Source: Ustulina deusta
Lineage: Eukaryota; Ascomycota; Sordariomycetes; Xylariales; Xylariaceae
NCBI GenBank assembly: GCA_023159155.1
Contig: JAJNNX010000001.1
Coordinates: forward strand, 3,224,001-3,288,000
DNA: 64,000 nucleotides
Reading direction: 5' to 3'
This document shows positions 10,902 to 22,583 of this stretch, piece after piece (the first letter of the stretch is position 1; every line of letters starts with the position of its first letter). A program made the translations under genes and the position numbers. Below the pieces are notes generated by a model that saw only the letters and a list, made by a program, of their open reading frames with translations, did no database searches and was not told where the DNA came from.

Positions 10902-12263
10902 TTTGTTTTTTTTAGCTTTAGTAATATACCTAGCTTTATTAGTTTTATTTAGCTTGGTTATTTAGTTAACCTTATAATTATTGTTATAAGGGTTAAATAT
11001 AGCTAGCAATAATACTTTTAAAGTTATTAACCTATAGTTAATAAACTAAATATAGCTAATACCTAGTTTAGCTAGTATTACTAAATTAATCTTATAGTTA
11101 TAAAATAGCGCTAAAATGTTTTATAACTATATTATTACTTATAATATATTATATATTTTATTTTTAATTATAGTTCTAAATATAGATTTAGTTAATCGGG
11201 TTGCTTTTTTAATTACTTTACTATTATTTAGATTTTATATTAATTTTTTAAAATATAGCTAGATTATTAGTATATATATACTAAACTTATATATAAGTAA
11301 GTTTTTTATTTGTTAAGTCTTATATTAGCTACTTAAAAACTAATAATAAACTTTTTTAAATTATTATAAATAATTAATATATAATTTTTTTTATATTAGC
11401 AAAAGATTTATAAATAGCGCTAAAAAGCTATAAAGTATATTATAAATTTTTAATATTTATATAATAGCTTTTAAGTAGTTAGCCTAAGTAGTATTTTTAG
11501 TACGCTTAATAAACTAAGCTATAGCTTAGAAGTTTTTAGCTAATTTAGTACTAATATATATTGCTTATAATTTATATAGAACAAGTGTTTAGATTAGTTA
11601 GTTCTATATGTTTTTTATTTTATTAAAGATTGTATAATCGGCAATTATAAGTTATAAATTTGCTAGAATTATAATTTTGTTTTTAGGTGTATATTTGCTT
11701 AGGCTGCTTATATTAATTGCTAATATAGCTTTAGGAAATATATGCTAAATATACTATTTTTGTTTAGTTTGTATTTTTAATAGTACTTAATATTAGTATA
11801 GATTTAACGATTTGTTTTAGAGTTTTTTATTATTAGTTATATATGCTAGCTATTATATATATAATTTATTAGTATATTTTCTGTTTATTTTATATATTTT
11901 TTGCAGTAGTAGTAGTAGTAGTATTAGGTAGATTTGTTAACTAGTTATATTACTTGTTATAGGCGTATTTAGCCTTTTAATAAAATCGGTAATTATTTTT
12001 TTTAAGTTATTAATATTATTTTTTAGTTTTGCTATACTATAAGCTATATTAATAGCAAAAGTATTAATCTATTTTTAAAAGTTTTTAATAGTATTGCTTT
12101 ATAGAACACTAATAATTTTATTAACTAGGGCTATTAGTGCTTCTAATGTTTTGTTAGCTATTTTGAAAGTTTCAGAGTTTTTATAGTGCGGTAGAAAATA
12201 TAAAAAAAGTACTAAATATAATAAAAATAAAAATAATACTATAAAGCTATACAAATAGCTATT

Positions 12264-12516
12264 TGTGCTTTAATATAGTTTTTTTATAGAACTAGTTATT
12301 TAGTATTACTAGGTCTAATCTAAAGGTCTATATTAAGTATGGTTGTAAAAGGAAACTAACTAGGGTATCTGACGGAGGTGCGAGGTATTTATGCCCTTAA
12401 TTAGGTGGGTTGGTACCTGGTGCCTAAGGGCTACGTACGGTGCCCTTTCATGCACGTACCATTGTACTGACTCAATGGATTGACTTCAATGGAAGCCAAT
12501 GGCAATGGGATCCACA
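12264..12516 (-). repeat. Right LTR (5' LTR of the element)
   Basis: This 253-bp repeat starts TGTGCTTTAATATAG and ends GGGATCCACA. Its inner (left) 80 bases are AT-shifted, while the outer 150 bases are intact. The damage is the mirror image of that in the left LTR. Confidence 0.9.
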
Positions 12517-12520
12517 AAGG
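12517..12520. repeat. Target-site duplication, right copy
   Basis: AAGG follows the CACA end of the right LTR and matches 6809-6812. Confidence 0.7.
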
Positions 12521-13142
12521 TAGGTGGTGCCTGTGTACCACACAATTTCATAATCATGGGCAAGACCCGACTCCTATTTCTAGCAGTTAAAATCATGGCC
12601 AGCATTGAACATGATTTGAATACTAACAAAAGATTGAAGTTATGGTTCTATTATATAATTAATGTTTCCCTCATCTTGAAAATACCACATATTTCCCCCT
12701 TCTCCCCTAAAACAAAATTTGACCAGCGTACCTAGGTAACTAGGTATAGTAGGTAGTAAAATTAAAGGTAAGATGCCCCTGGTTCAGATGTACAGATATG
12801 CAGCTACAGGTGATCTGGGCAAAAAGCCTAGACCACCTGCACTGGCTGCAGGTGCTCTCAACCCCGAATCTGGAATAGACAGCTTTGATGCGTATGGAGA
12901 TGTACGGGTACCTATAACACCTGTTTATGAACCATAGTGACCTCACCTACCCCTCCAACACCCACAAAGCCCCTCTGTCAGAGCAAACGCTCAAAATACC
13001 CGTGCTACGATCTCTCTCCCCATCTGCCAACTCCGACACCAAAGATATATTCGAACCACTTCGTCTTTTTTTTCGTTCCTCGCTGATCCAAGTCTCAGAG
13101 CCATATTCCTAGCATTGTATAGCAGTGCTTGAATCAAGCAAT
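12521..13142. other. Intergenic; upstream of the PA2G4/Cdb4-like gene
   Basis: No gene is supported; the 78-codon frame at 12499-12735 starts inside the LTR. It holds TACCTAGG words near 12730-12760 and a pyrimidine-rich CTCTCTCCCC stretch near 13010, plausible as the promoter and 5' UTR of the gene at 13143. Confidence 0.45.
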
Positions 13143-14653
13143 ATGTCGGAAGACAAGGATGTTGGTTCGTACTGCTCTCTGGAGTTTTCCTTTCGCACGC
13201 TTTCCAAATCCTATACTCGTAACCAAGTTTGAAGATGTAGACACTGCAAGGCCTCTTCCTAGCCCTACGAGGTCTGATGCCTGGACAAGATAGGGCTAAC
13301 CGCAGACTATGCATTATCTAGACTACTCGCTCAAGAACCCCGACGTTCTCACCAAGTACAAGACCGCAGCGGCTATCAGCGAGAAGGTCCTTGCTGCTGT
13401 GTCTCAGCTGTGCGTTGCTGGCGAGAAGATTGTAGCCATCTGCCAGAAGGGTGACAAGCTGATTGAGGAGGAGGTCTCCAAGGTTTACCGCACCACGAAG
13501 CTCAAGGGTAAGCTGCGTCTTGTGCAACCGCATCTGTTGACTCGGACTTGGACTGACATCGCGTGCTTTGCTTCCACTAGGTTTCTCTCATCCCACCACT
13601 GTTTCTCCGTCATCTTACGTCACGCCCTATACACCTCTAACATCCGACTCTGCTGAGGCCAATATTGAGCTTCAGCCCGGAGAGTTAGTCAAAATCCAGC
13701 TAGGCGCACAGATCGATGGGTTTGGCTCCATCGTCTGCGACACGATTATCGTCCCATCCAAAGATGGTGCCGAGGATGTTGTCACTGGACGCACTGCTGA
13801 CTTGATATTGGCTAATTACTACGCGAATGAACTCCTCTTGCGGCTCATGCTACCTCCTGGACTGCTGGCAAGCGGCACTGACGAGGAGAAAGCCAAGGCC
13901 GCCGCCGTGAAACCTCCTACACAGTTCAAGATCACCTCTCTGCTGGATAAAGTGGTCAAAAGTTATGAATGTAACCTCGTCGAGAGCACAACATCGTGGC
14001 TCTTCGATCGTGATGAGATCGAAGGCGCTAAGAAGATTGTCATTGCCCCTGCCGAAGGTACCAAGGGCGAAGGTGTTCCACAGATTGGCGAGGTTTGGGG
14101 TGTTGAGATGGGGGTGACTTTGGGTTCTGGCAAGGTCAAGACTCTGGACCAGCGGGCCACATTGCACCGTCGTACCGCCAATACATATATCCTCAAGTCA
14201 CAGATGGCGCGGAAGACTTTGTCAACGATTCAGGCCAGGTTTGGTCATTTCCCTTTCAGCTTGAGACAGCTTGAGGAGGAGGGTACCGATACCAAATATA
14301 AGGTCGGAGTTTTTGATGGCGTCCGGTCCAATGTGTTACGGCAATACGAGCTAGTTGGGGACAAGGACGGCGCACCGGTTGCCAGATCATTAACTACGCT
14401 TGGTAAGGAAGTCAGCTCTTCATGCGATTTGCACAGAATCTAACATCAAGCAGCCATTACCAAGAACGGTATTACGAAACTCGGTGCTCCACCAGCACTT
14501 GACCTCAGCAAATACCAAACCGATAAGAAGATCACAGATGAAGAGATTTTACGGATACTTGAACAACCTCTAGCCAAGAACAAGGGTAAGAGCAAAAGTA
14601 AGAAGAAGAAGCCGGCTAAGAAGGGGAGCGAGGAGAATGGTGATGATGAGTAA
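13143..14653 (+). CDS. cdb4: PA2G4/EBP1/Cdb4-like protein (methionine aminopeptidase fold)
   Basis: Exons 13143-13164, 13322-13507, 13581-14402 and 14454-14653 give 409 residues. The first exon encodes MSEDKDV and joins to DYSLKNPDVLTKYKTAA, which matches the conserved start of eukaryotic PA2G4/EBP1 proteins. These share the pita-bread fold of type-II methionine aminopeptidases but lack activity. In other species they bind ribosomes, structured RNA or curved DNA (S. pombe Cdb4). Family features seen: ISEKVLAAVSQLCVAGEKIV in the N-terminal helices, a substrate-pocket region containing IQLGAQIDGFGSIVCDT, and FPFSLRQLEEE further on. A Lys-rich tail (KGKSKSKKKKPAKKG) is expected for nucleic-acid or ribosome binding. 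Intron 1 ends at CTAG 13321; a second, competing AG|ACTA lies at 13305. Confidence 0.92.
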
Positions 14654-16030
14654 GTGTTGCATTCGCATACGCGCTCAATGGGTGCGGTATCTCCAGACAA
14701 CCATCTGCAAGCCCGTGGGAGTCGGGTCAACACGAAAAGGAGCATGTTAGCTCGACTAATTTCACGTGTCGATGGTGGGCATAGCTGAGACCTCTCTGCC
14801 CTGAGTTCTGGCATGGGCGCGTGTTCCTTGCCAAGGAAGGACTAGGTGTAGGACACGCCTACCAACGATAGGTATCCCTGAAATTTTATCACTCAAAATA
14901 TGAGCCGTGTTTTAGCAATTCACAGTAAACAAAGAGAAAAAAAGCTTGATTCAAGCACAAAACCACCAATTGCCCAATATAGTGTGCCCTTTTTGACTCT
15001 ACGTCCTACAAGGACACAGCTACTAGACATGAGGAAGAATCAGGACCTCCCACCAGGCCAAGAAACCAGCTGAACAATGGAAACAACCAACGCGGTATAG
15101 AAATAGCCCGAGGTGGGCCAGCGATGCGAAGGTAGAGTGACTAAGTTTGCACACAGCTTTTGAGTCAGTGCTCAAAACCGCCAACTGCAGAAACCCGAGG
15201 ATGGCAAACGGAAACCCAGGCGAGCAAACGGCAACGAGTGCGATGCTACGTAGGCAGGCGAACAGGCGAGCAGACAGCGGACTCGGAGAAAAAACACGAG
15301 ACCTCAGGCATGGGGCAAGCAGGTGATCAGAGATCCTCAGGTGACTGACTGGCTTCAGCAAGTATCCAAAAGAGAGACTCGACGCATTTGGGAATGTGTG
15401 CATGGCCCTTTTAGGAAGCCTGCAGAGAAAGGAAGAAAAAAAAAAGACGGCAGCATACCACACTGCCTCGGCAGATGTAGTAGTACCAATGTTTTTATTG
15501 ACTAGATAGGTATTTACAGCATTTGGATGACGCGAGGTGAACGACAATAATAAGACTACCTCTTGGTTAGTTGAGTGACAGGAGGTGAGAATAGGGGAGA
15601 GAGAGAGGGAGGGACGTGGACCTGTGTCGACTGTCCGGGGGCGTGTGGTAGCGGGTTCAGCGGCGCATTAGCAGGCGTAGAATTGACTGGGGGGTGCCGG
15701 CTGGCGCTGTCATGGTGGGTGGTGGGAGTGGCCCCAACACCCGTAATTTTTTTGGAGCTCCCCTTTCGCACCAGCATTCCGTCGCCATACCGCGTATCCG
15801 ATCCAACCACCACACCACGAACACACACATGTGCACATGTCCAACGCGCCGAAGAGAAGTGAGCGTAGCCCGTGCCTCGTCTTCATGTCCGCAAGCTAAC
15901 CATGTTCTGCAGTTGCCACATCGAAGGGCGCTCGCGAGGCTGTAACGCGCACGCGCAGCAGCAAATAGGGGGCTCGCTCCCCAGCAACCCTCGCCAGAGC
16001 CAGAGCCAGAGCCAGAGCAAGACACCGACC
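14654..16030. other. Intergenic; upstream of the Rco1-like gene
   Basis: No gene is supported. The 174-codon minus-strand frame at 15023-15547 resembles nothing and has no partner exons. The last part (15990-16022) has a short AGAGCC hexamer repeat in the presumed 5' leader. An in-frame ATG at 15901 could extend the next protein by 43 residues. Confidence 0.45.
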
Positions 16031-19000
16031 ATGTCTTCTTCACACTCCAAGCCCACTCGATCGCGCTTCTCGAGCCCGCACCGCCACTCGAGCTCGTCCG
16101 CCGGTCATAGTCGAGGAGGAAACAACGACGGTTCTCGCACGTTGATGCAGCGCTGGCTAGAACCACCTGTGCAGAACAGGCCCAGCTTCCAGGACGCTGG
16201 ATTGGTTCGCGCCGGCGTCGTTGAGAACATGGCTCCCTTGGGCACCATGCCCAAGGCGGCCATGCTGAAGAAGGCGCCCCTCCATGCTGAGAGTCCCCCG
16301 CCTGTCTCTGCGTCGACGGTGAAGAGGATAGTTCTGAAGAAGCCCTTTTCGCCTGCCTCTGTGGGTGCCGCGGTCCCCGTCATCACAACACCAAGCGCAA
16401 CGGCCACGCCGCCTGATATCACACGCATGTCAAGCCGCGAGGCCGCTGGCGCGATGGAAGACGTCACCGCGGATGCATTGTTGTCGCCGACGTCGCATCT
16501 TGCACTGCCGCTTCCGGTTGTGGATGACATTCACGACGATGATTATGTGCCCCAAAAAAAATCTAAAGCCCGCCGCATCTCCCACAACCCCGGCCACGCC
16601 AATACCTCTTCCACTTCCGTCACTCCCGTTCACCCACGCAGACAATCACACCGGCATAGAAGTGCGCGATCTAGCCCTGCACCTCCCGTTCTTGATCCCA
16701 CACCTGATCCCACACCTGTTCCCACACCTGTTCCCACACCCGCTCCTACATCGCCCACTCGTTCGGAAACCCCGTCCTTCCATCAACTAGCACGCGAGCC
16801 TGACGATAAAGAGCAAGCCAGCAAAATCGTCGAGATTGCAGTTGAAGAGGCTCTCCGTCACTTCCGCTACCCAACTGCCTGGGCCCTCCGTCTTCTCTAC
16901 GACGAAAATTCAAGAGATCCTCACTTTGTCTCTATGATTGAGGACATCTATTACCAGCGTGCAACATCTAAAACCATCCGCAAGTTCCGCCGCTTAATCA
17001 GCGAAAAGAAGAAAGAGGGTAAGAAGGAGAACAAAGGCTGCTACTACTTTGTGCCGCCCCCAACGGGTGGTCGGGTTAGACCGCACAAGCCGGAGCCTGC
17101 ACCTTACGAAAAACTGATCAAGATGGACTTTGCCTCGCTTCTCCGGGACTCCGCAAGCGATGCTGAGGTCGACGCCGACGGCCACGTCAGCAAAAGGCGC
17201 AAAACGGAAGTGGGAGAGGAGCCAGGGACGGCCGTTGACCAAGCTGATGCACCGACAAATATCACAACTACGACGGCCACAAATGGCACGGGTTTGCATT
17301 CGCACAATCAGAAGAATGGTAATCGGCGCCATAGTAATCATCACCATGGCCATCATGCTCGTGGCGGCGTTGCCAAGAACAAGTCGCCAAGAGGCAAGAA
17401 AACGCGTTCGGGCTCGGTCAGCAGCACCTCGTCTCTGTCGTCGGTTCCCGATGACGCGATGGAGGATTATGACGACTTTATGGGCAGTGCGGATGGCGAT
17501 CCGGCGGCCTCGCGGATGGAGGACGAGCAGGCCGAGGGAAATAATGCACAAATCCCGGCAGGTTCGATGCAGCCAATCAGCGCAGAGCAGGCGAAACCCG
17601 CTGTCAAAAAGCAGATTGTTTCGCCCAACCCTGCTCCTGAGCAAAACACTCCTACTACTCATCATCCTCGCTCACGGGACTCGAGCATGCCCGCCGTTGT
17701 TATCACCACCTCCACCACCACCACCACCGACGGCACCAACGGCAACTCGCATCCTCATACAAACCAGCCTGTTCCCGCACTCAAGTTCCAGAGCCGTTTT
17801 GGTGATCTCGATGAATCTACTGACCCCTTCATCCACACGAAGCGTTCCCGAAAGTCTGAGACAGCCGTCAACACCAAGAGTGCCTCTGTAGATAGCTTTG
17901 TCCGTGAACCGCTGGAGCTGGATGAGTTGCCCCACGAGCCAGTCCTGCCACCGCAGCCACCGGCTCCTCCTCCCGAGCATGCTCGGTTGTCACGCACTCC
18001 AGCTCCTGCACTAAGTTCGCGAGCTGCCAGGGCGGCCAAGAGGAACCATGACGAGTTTGACGACGCGAGCTCACCCACTGCATCGTCCTTCCGGGCTGAT
18101 TTTGAGCCCTTATCGGCACGCAATTCGCGTGCTGCAACCCCAACAAATCCAAGATCTTCCAAGAAGCCTCGAGGTGGACTACGCGTCAAAACATCGTAGG
18201 TTTCGATTTCCTCATTCATTCATCTATCTACATGCGTCATGCTTCCAAGTGTGGTGTCTGCGGGGGCCCAGTTGTGTTGTCACAAGTGAGGCAGAGCCAA
18301 GTGGCGATGTGGCACCACATAATTGCACATTGGGCAAAAAACGGCCTTACCCGATGCATTCGATTCTGTATTGTCATCACTATGTTTTCTCCGGACGGTA
18401 TTCGCTAATCGTACTTGTGTGTATACCAGACCGATGAAGAAGAAGGGGACATCTGCGGGAATTCCTCGTGGCAACGGTGAGCGACCGAGCCCCGTGGGCA
18501 ATGGCGTACCAAATAATCAGGTGAGAAAAAACCTTCCAGATCACTCTCTTGCCTATCCCGCCTCTCCTGCCTCTCGTATCGTTTCTCCGAGCACAGAACG
18601 GTTTGCTTTCCTTTTCACGGATTGAACGTCTCTGGCGTGAGGGAGTCTGGGAAGCCCTAGAGTCCAAAGCACAGGGTTTGGGGGAGTGCTGATCTTTCAG
18701 TTCCCGCTTTTGCCGGATCCTGCGTAGCAATCCGCCAGGCCGCTTAGTGCAATGTGCTAACAACAAACTCTAGGACGATAATGACGATTCCTGTTATACT
18801 TGTGGCGGCAATGGAGAATTGGTCTGTTGCGATGGGTGCACGTTTTCATTTCATTTTACGTGCATTGACCCCCCAATGGACGAGGGTCATATTCCCGACG
18901 AATGGTTTTGCAACGAATGTCAGATCCGGTACAATCCGCCACTTGGGGACGAGCACAAAGGCATCTTAGGCCCACTTGTTGCCTGTCTACAACGCAAAAA

Positions 19001-20261
19001 TCCCCGTGCTTTTCGGCTCCCCGAGCCCATTCGGGATTACTTTGAAGGTGTTAGGACTGGAGCAGAGGGCGAGTATGAGGAGGCTGCCCCCCCTAAGCCC
19101 AAGTGAGCATCCCCACCGCATTTCCTAAATGCACGGCCTCCTTTAAAACTAATTTTTTTCCTCTCTATCTAGGGCAAACAAGAAGAATGCAGAAGAAGCT
19201 TTTGATTTCTTCAAAGTCAGGAATGGTGACAAGGCGGTGTTGTGCCACCACTGCCACAAAGGAGCGACGGACAATCGGCCTATCATCCCCTGCTCGGTTT
19301 GTGGCCTCAACTGGCATCTTGAATGCCTCAGCCCCCCCCTGGCCGTTCCCCCGATTTTACGAACATGGCGCTGCCCTTGCCATGTCGACGACTTGCTCAG
19401 TGACCTTCCAGTCAGGTTGGCTCCAGCACATAAGTATCGTAAGATCAAAAATATGCCTGTGATTGAGCAATGCTATAGTCGCGGTCTAGCCAATAATGGA
19501 TGGATAGAGATTGAGGACGATGATAGTGACGATGATGACGAAGCTGCCTGGAAGGGAAATAAGGCATTTGGCCGTGTGTTCCGAGTATCTGCCAAGGGTA
19601 TCAAGCAAGACTTTATCTCTCGGTTAGTAACATCGAGCCGTCCTTCTAACGTCATCTAATCTCGTTAATTACAGAGTTCATCAAAACCGAGGGGCATCCA
19701 ACTTTCAGTCTAGAACAGTCGATGACCCCGCCTCGACCGTTGCACTCGGACTGCCAAGCCTGGAAGAACAGCAAGCCGCGCTGACTCTTGTACAGCTGGC
19801 CGAAGGCCAAGGTGATGGTGTCCATCAGCTGGCTCAGGCTATGATGGTAAGTTGGACCCAACTTTCCTTCCCGCGTACCACATATGGCGTTATTAACAAC
19901 TATATTTCTACAGTCTCAGACAAGCACAGTTGCCGTCTCCCTGATGGCACGAGATGGTGCACAACGCATTACTAGCGATAATCTAGCTGATGCTGACATT
20001 GCTATGCTTGAGAATATGCTCGCTCAGGCAGATGCTCTAAAACAGAGGATTTCCAAGATCCTCGAGGGTCGTACAAACCATGCCTGCCGTGAGAATTCGG
20101 ACATCAAACTGAAGGCGCTTACGCCTAACAGCATCTCCCACGAGGATTCAACCGTTGTTGATGAGCTAAAGCTTGAGCTTAGCAGTTCACAGGCGACGGA
20201 GAAAACTCAGGACACTAACGACGCCAAGCTAGCCCTTGATTCTACTATGCAAATCGACTGA
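16031..20261 (+). CDS. RCO1: Rco1-like double-PHD-finger protein (Rpd3S/Clr6-II type deacetylase complex)
   Basis: Six exons (16031-18195, 18430-18520, 18774-19102, 19173-19622, 19675-19846, 19914-20261) give 1184 residues. The first 720 residues are mostly disordered and low-complexity. A short conserved block, RTLMQRWLEPPVQNRPSFQD, lies near the start, and an ordered segment (IVEIAVEEALRHFRYPTAWA) is near residue 270. PHD finger 1 is near residues 756-806 (CYTCGGNGELVCCDGC, FHFTCIDPPM, WFCNEC) and PHD finger 2 near 885-935 (CHHCHKGATDNRPIIPC, WHLECLSPPL, WRCPCH). Two spaced PHD fingers and the following IEQCYSRGLANNGWIEIEDD match Rco1 of yeast and Cph1 of fission yeast. These recruit a histone deacetylase complex to transcribed chromatin and limit cryptic transcription. 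ATG 16031 was preferred over 15901 because MSSS opens a typical tail. Function is inferred from the family. Confidence 0.83.
16694..16741 (+). repeat. 12-bp coding minisatellite in the Rco1-like gene
   Basis: About four copies of GATCCCACACCT or its GTTCCCACACCT variant encode a (D/V)PTP tetrapeptide repeat within the disordered N-terminal region. Confidence 0.8.
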
Positions 20262-22124
20262 AAATGGCTCGTTCGAGTTATCATTACGCACGCATACCAT
20301 CGGCACGTAGTTATAAGAAGTGTCTTTTTCCGGCTAACTGTGTAAACCATATCGATATCTTGGAGAGCCGCCCAAAACTAATTATGTTGGGTTGGTTTCC
20401 TTCCTTGCCCTATCGGTGACAGTGGTGTCAGCTCGCAGATCTAGCTGTTCAAATGAAGCTCACTCGCTTTCGGCTACCTCTTGTCAACAATTTCCTACGC
20501 CTCCCGATCATTGGCAATTGGTGGCGCCATAAATGTCACTTGATAATCATTCAATTAGCTCTAATTCGTCTAGAGCCTGGTACGATGACACGTATCCGAT
20601 TGGGGTGTTTTCCCGTTACCAACACACGACACGACACGTTGCGGTGGCGAGGTATTAGAATGCCTTCTCACTATCTTTGCATTGCACGAAGAGTAAGAGG
20701 CAAGCTGGAAGTACGAATATAAAGCCACCTCCTAAGACTTCTACTCGAAATTATCTCTTTTTTAATGGTCGTTTAGGGGTTGAAGCATCACCTGATTTGC
20801 GATATCTTGCCACGCATGATGCGCGGAATACGCCGGTAGTTTATTCCTAGAATTGCGTTCATAAATGCATTGTTGATCTCTGCACTGGTGACGCAAGAAG
20901 CGTGGAAGAGGACAGACAGAGACTTGGAAGATCAAGAGAACCCTGCATATGGTATGGCGTCAAGCATTGGTAGTATAATAACAAATAGGTTCTACATATT
21001 GTTGTGCTGTATGTGTCTCGTGTCTTGACTTGCCGACATCGAATTTGCTCGCCATTTCTACTTGAAAAATACAGTTTTCCCGAATGTCTAATGGAAGCCA
21101 CACCCCCTTGTTTTACGCAACTCGTAGGGTCAGCATTGTTGTCTCGAGAGCAATAGCACAACGTCTAGTAATTTCTACCTTGATCAAATGAGTCCAGCTA
21201 AGGTAGGTAGCCAATCGCAACTTATTCCTATTTTCCTTTCTTATAACTTCCGCAATACTTATCCCACACTCTGCCTATCTATCCAAGGAACCCTCCCGTA
21301 AATACCAGCCTTTAGTCCAAACCGGCATAGCAGAGAGGAGAGCTGATTTGAGGGATTACCCTAAGATGGACGCTTGGTAGAGAGGCAAGGCTGATATTGG
21401 GGAGCGGAATTTGGAGTGAAGATGAATGAACTAGAAAATGATGTCTAACCTAGGAATCAAATCAGATCTTCTCCAATGTAGCACCCCAGACTAAGTGACA
21501 TCAAAGGTTTGAGATAGGTAGGCAGCAGACAGATCGCGAGGCGTCAACGTCTAATTAACCCAGGACTTATGCCGCTACTCCACCAGAGACTGTCCGGTAA
21601 TCTCAATAGAGGAACTTCTTTGTCCATTCTCACCGTCGGGCTATCCAGTGGCAAGTGCCGGGCAGCTCTTGAATCATCGTCTCCTTGTTAGATTTTTCGA
21701 TGCAGCCGTGTCAAGAGATACCAGCTATACTTTCTATAATACAACGCTGTCTTTAATTAGAATAGTTTTTATAGAAAACATATTTTAAACGTGTAACTAG
21801 TCATAATTATTATTATCATTATTATTTTCTTTTTGTAACGTCAATATCCCTTTTTAATAATATTACCCTTTGTCACATTATGAGAGCCAAGTTCAAAGAA
21901 AGAAAGAAAGTGGTAGTTTCGGAAAGTCGACACGTTAAACACACACACAAAAAAACAACCCAAAAACAAGGCGGGATAGACGGAAACGGAGAGAGCTCAA
22001 ACACACAGACGAACAGACGGACAGCTAGCTAGCTAGACAACCACCCGCGCAACGAATCCGTCTATCCTCGCCCAGTGCCACAAATACCAAGAACGACGAC
22101 CAAGACGGCCCCCGAAACCCAACA
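20262..22124. other. Intergenic, no gene seen
   Basis: This is the 3' flank of the Rco1-like gene. A small AT-rich patch lies at about 21720-21870, then short simple repeats: GAAA units near 21898-21911, a CA run near 21940, and AGCT repeats at 22023-22036. No tRNA-like or protein-coding signal was found. Confidence 0.5.
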
Positions 22125-22583
22125 ATGGACCGATTTAGAGGCAACCAAGACGCCACCGCGATGACAGCAAGGGCAGGCCAGGAAGCGAACTACTTCGTCT
22201 ACAACCGCCGCCGGCGGCACATGCGCCGTCGCAACTACGGCCGGCCCCCGCGCAGGGGAGGGCCTTCTCTGTGGGGATGGGAGATGAGATGGAAGCTCGA
22301 ATGGAGGCTCGAGTGGAAGATCCCACAGATGATCCGGCAGAGCTCCCGGCAATTGATACCGGTAGTAGCGCGGGCTCTGCGGGCCGCCAGGACCTTCGTC
22401 CTCGCCCTCGTCCTCGTCTTCGCCATGTCCGCTCTCCGCGCAGTAGGCATGGTCTCCGTCTTCTTCCTCCTGACCAACTGGCGGGGCTACCTGCGCTTGC
22501 TGGTGGAAGGCGTCGCGGACGCCTGGGCGGCTTTCGCGTCGTCGTATTGGCACGGTGACAGTGCCGCCCCTAGTAGGCGATGA
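22125..22583 (+). CDS. Possible small membrane protein, unrecognised
   Basis: An intronless 152-codon frame starts at an ATG in good context (AACAATGG). It encodes a basic N-terminus (YNRRRRHMRRRNYGRPPRR) and then hydrophobic stretches, FVLALVLVFAMSAL and AVGMVSVFFLL, which could be one or two membrane segments. A short polar tail follows. It resembles no family I know. A 163-codon frame is open on the opposite strand over the same bases, which is common in GC-rich DNA and weakens the case. The 5' flank is CA-rich with few ATGs, compatible with a leader. It may be a lineage-specific gene or a chance frame. Confidence 0.4.
   Translation: MDRFRGNQDATAMTARAGQEANYFVYNRRRRHMRRRNYGRPPRRGGPSLWGWEMRWKLEWRLEWKIPQMIRQSSRQLIPVVARALRAARTFVLALVLVFAMSALRAVGMVSVFFLLTNWRGYLRLLVEGVADAWAAFASSYWHGDSAAPSRR

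Larger units (their letters stand above)
6813..12516 (-). mobile_element. RIP-degraded Ty3/gypsy-type LTR retrotransposon, 5.7 kb, complete outline
   Basis: Two direct repeats of exactly 253 bp (6813-7065 and 12264-12516) flank a 5.2-kb body of very low GC. Both LTRs begin TGTG; the right one ends CACA and the left one ends TATA, as expected from C-to-T damage. AAGG flanks the element on both sides (6809-6812 and 12517-12520), a likely target-site duplication. Protein fossils lie on the minus strand: a CCHC zinc knuckle at 10860-10901 and a reverse transcriptase/RNase H junction at 9021-9287. The order gag then pol from right to left makes the right copy the element's 5' LTR. No frame is intact, so the element is dead. 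Its length fits a compact Ty3/gypsy element. The superfamily call rests mainly on the RT-end segment. Confidence 0.92.

Noticed and set aside
7066..12263. Mitochondrial origin of the AT-rich block
   Set aside because: The exact LTR pair, target duplication, gag/pol fossils and purely transition-type LTR differences show a RIP-damaged nuclear retroelement.
6813..12516. CRISPR-like or satellite array in the AT-rich block
   Set aside because: The repeated look comes from low complexity. No regular spacing or repeat unit exists apart from the two LTRs.
12499..12735. 78-codon frame at the right end of the retroelement
   Set aside because: Its start lies inside the LTR, it crosses the element boundary, and it has no motif.
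15023..15547. 174-codon minus-strand frame
   Set aside because: It has no recognisable motif, an irregular Cys/Leu-rich composition and no exon partners, and it lies in the promoter region of the Rco1-like gene.
16994..17665. 223-codon antisense frame in the Rco1-like gene
   Set aside because: It is a shadow of the GC-rich coding exon on the other strand.
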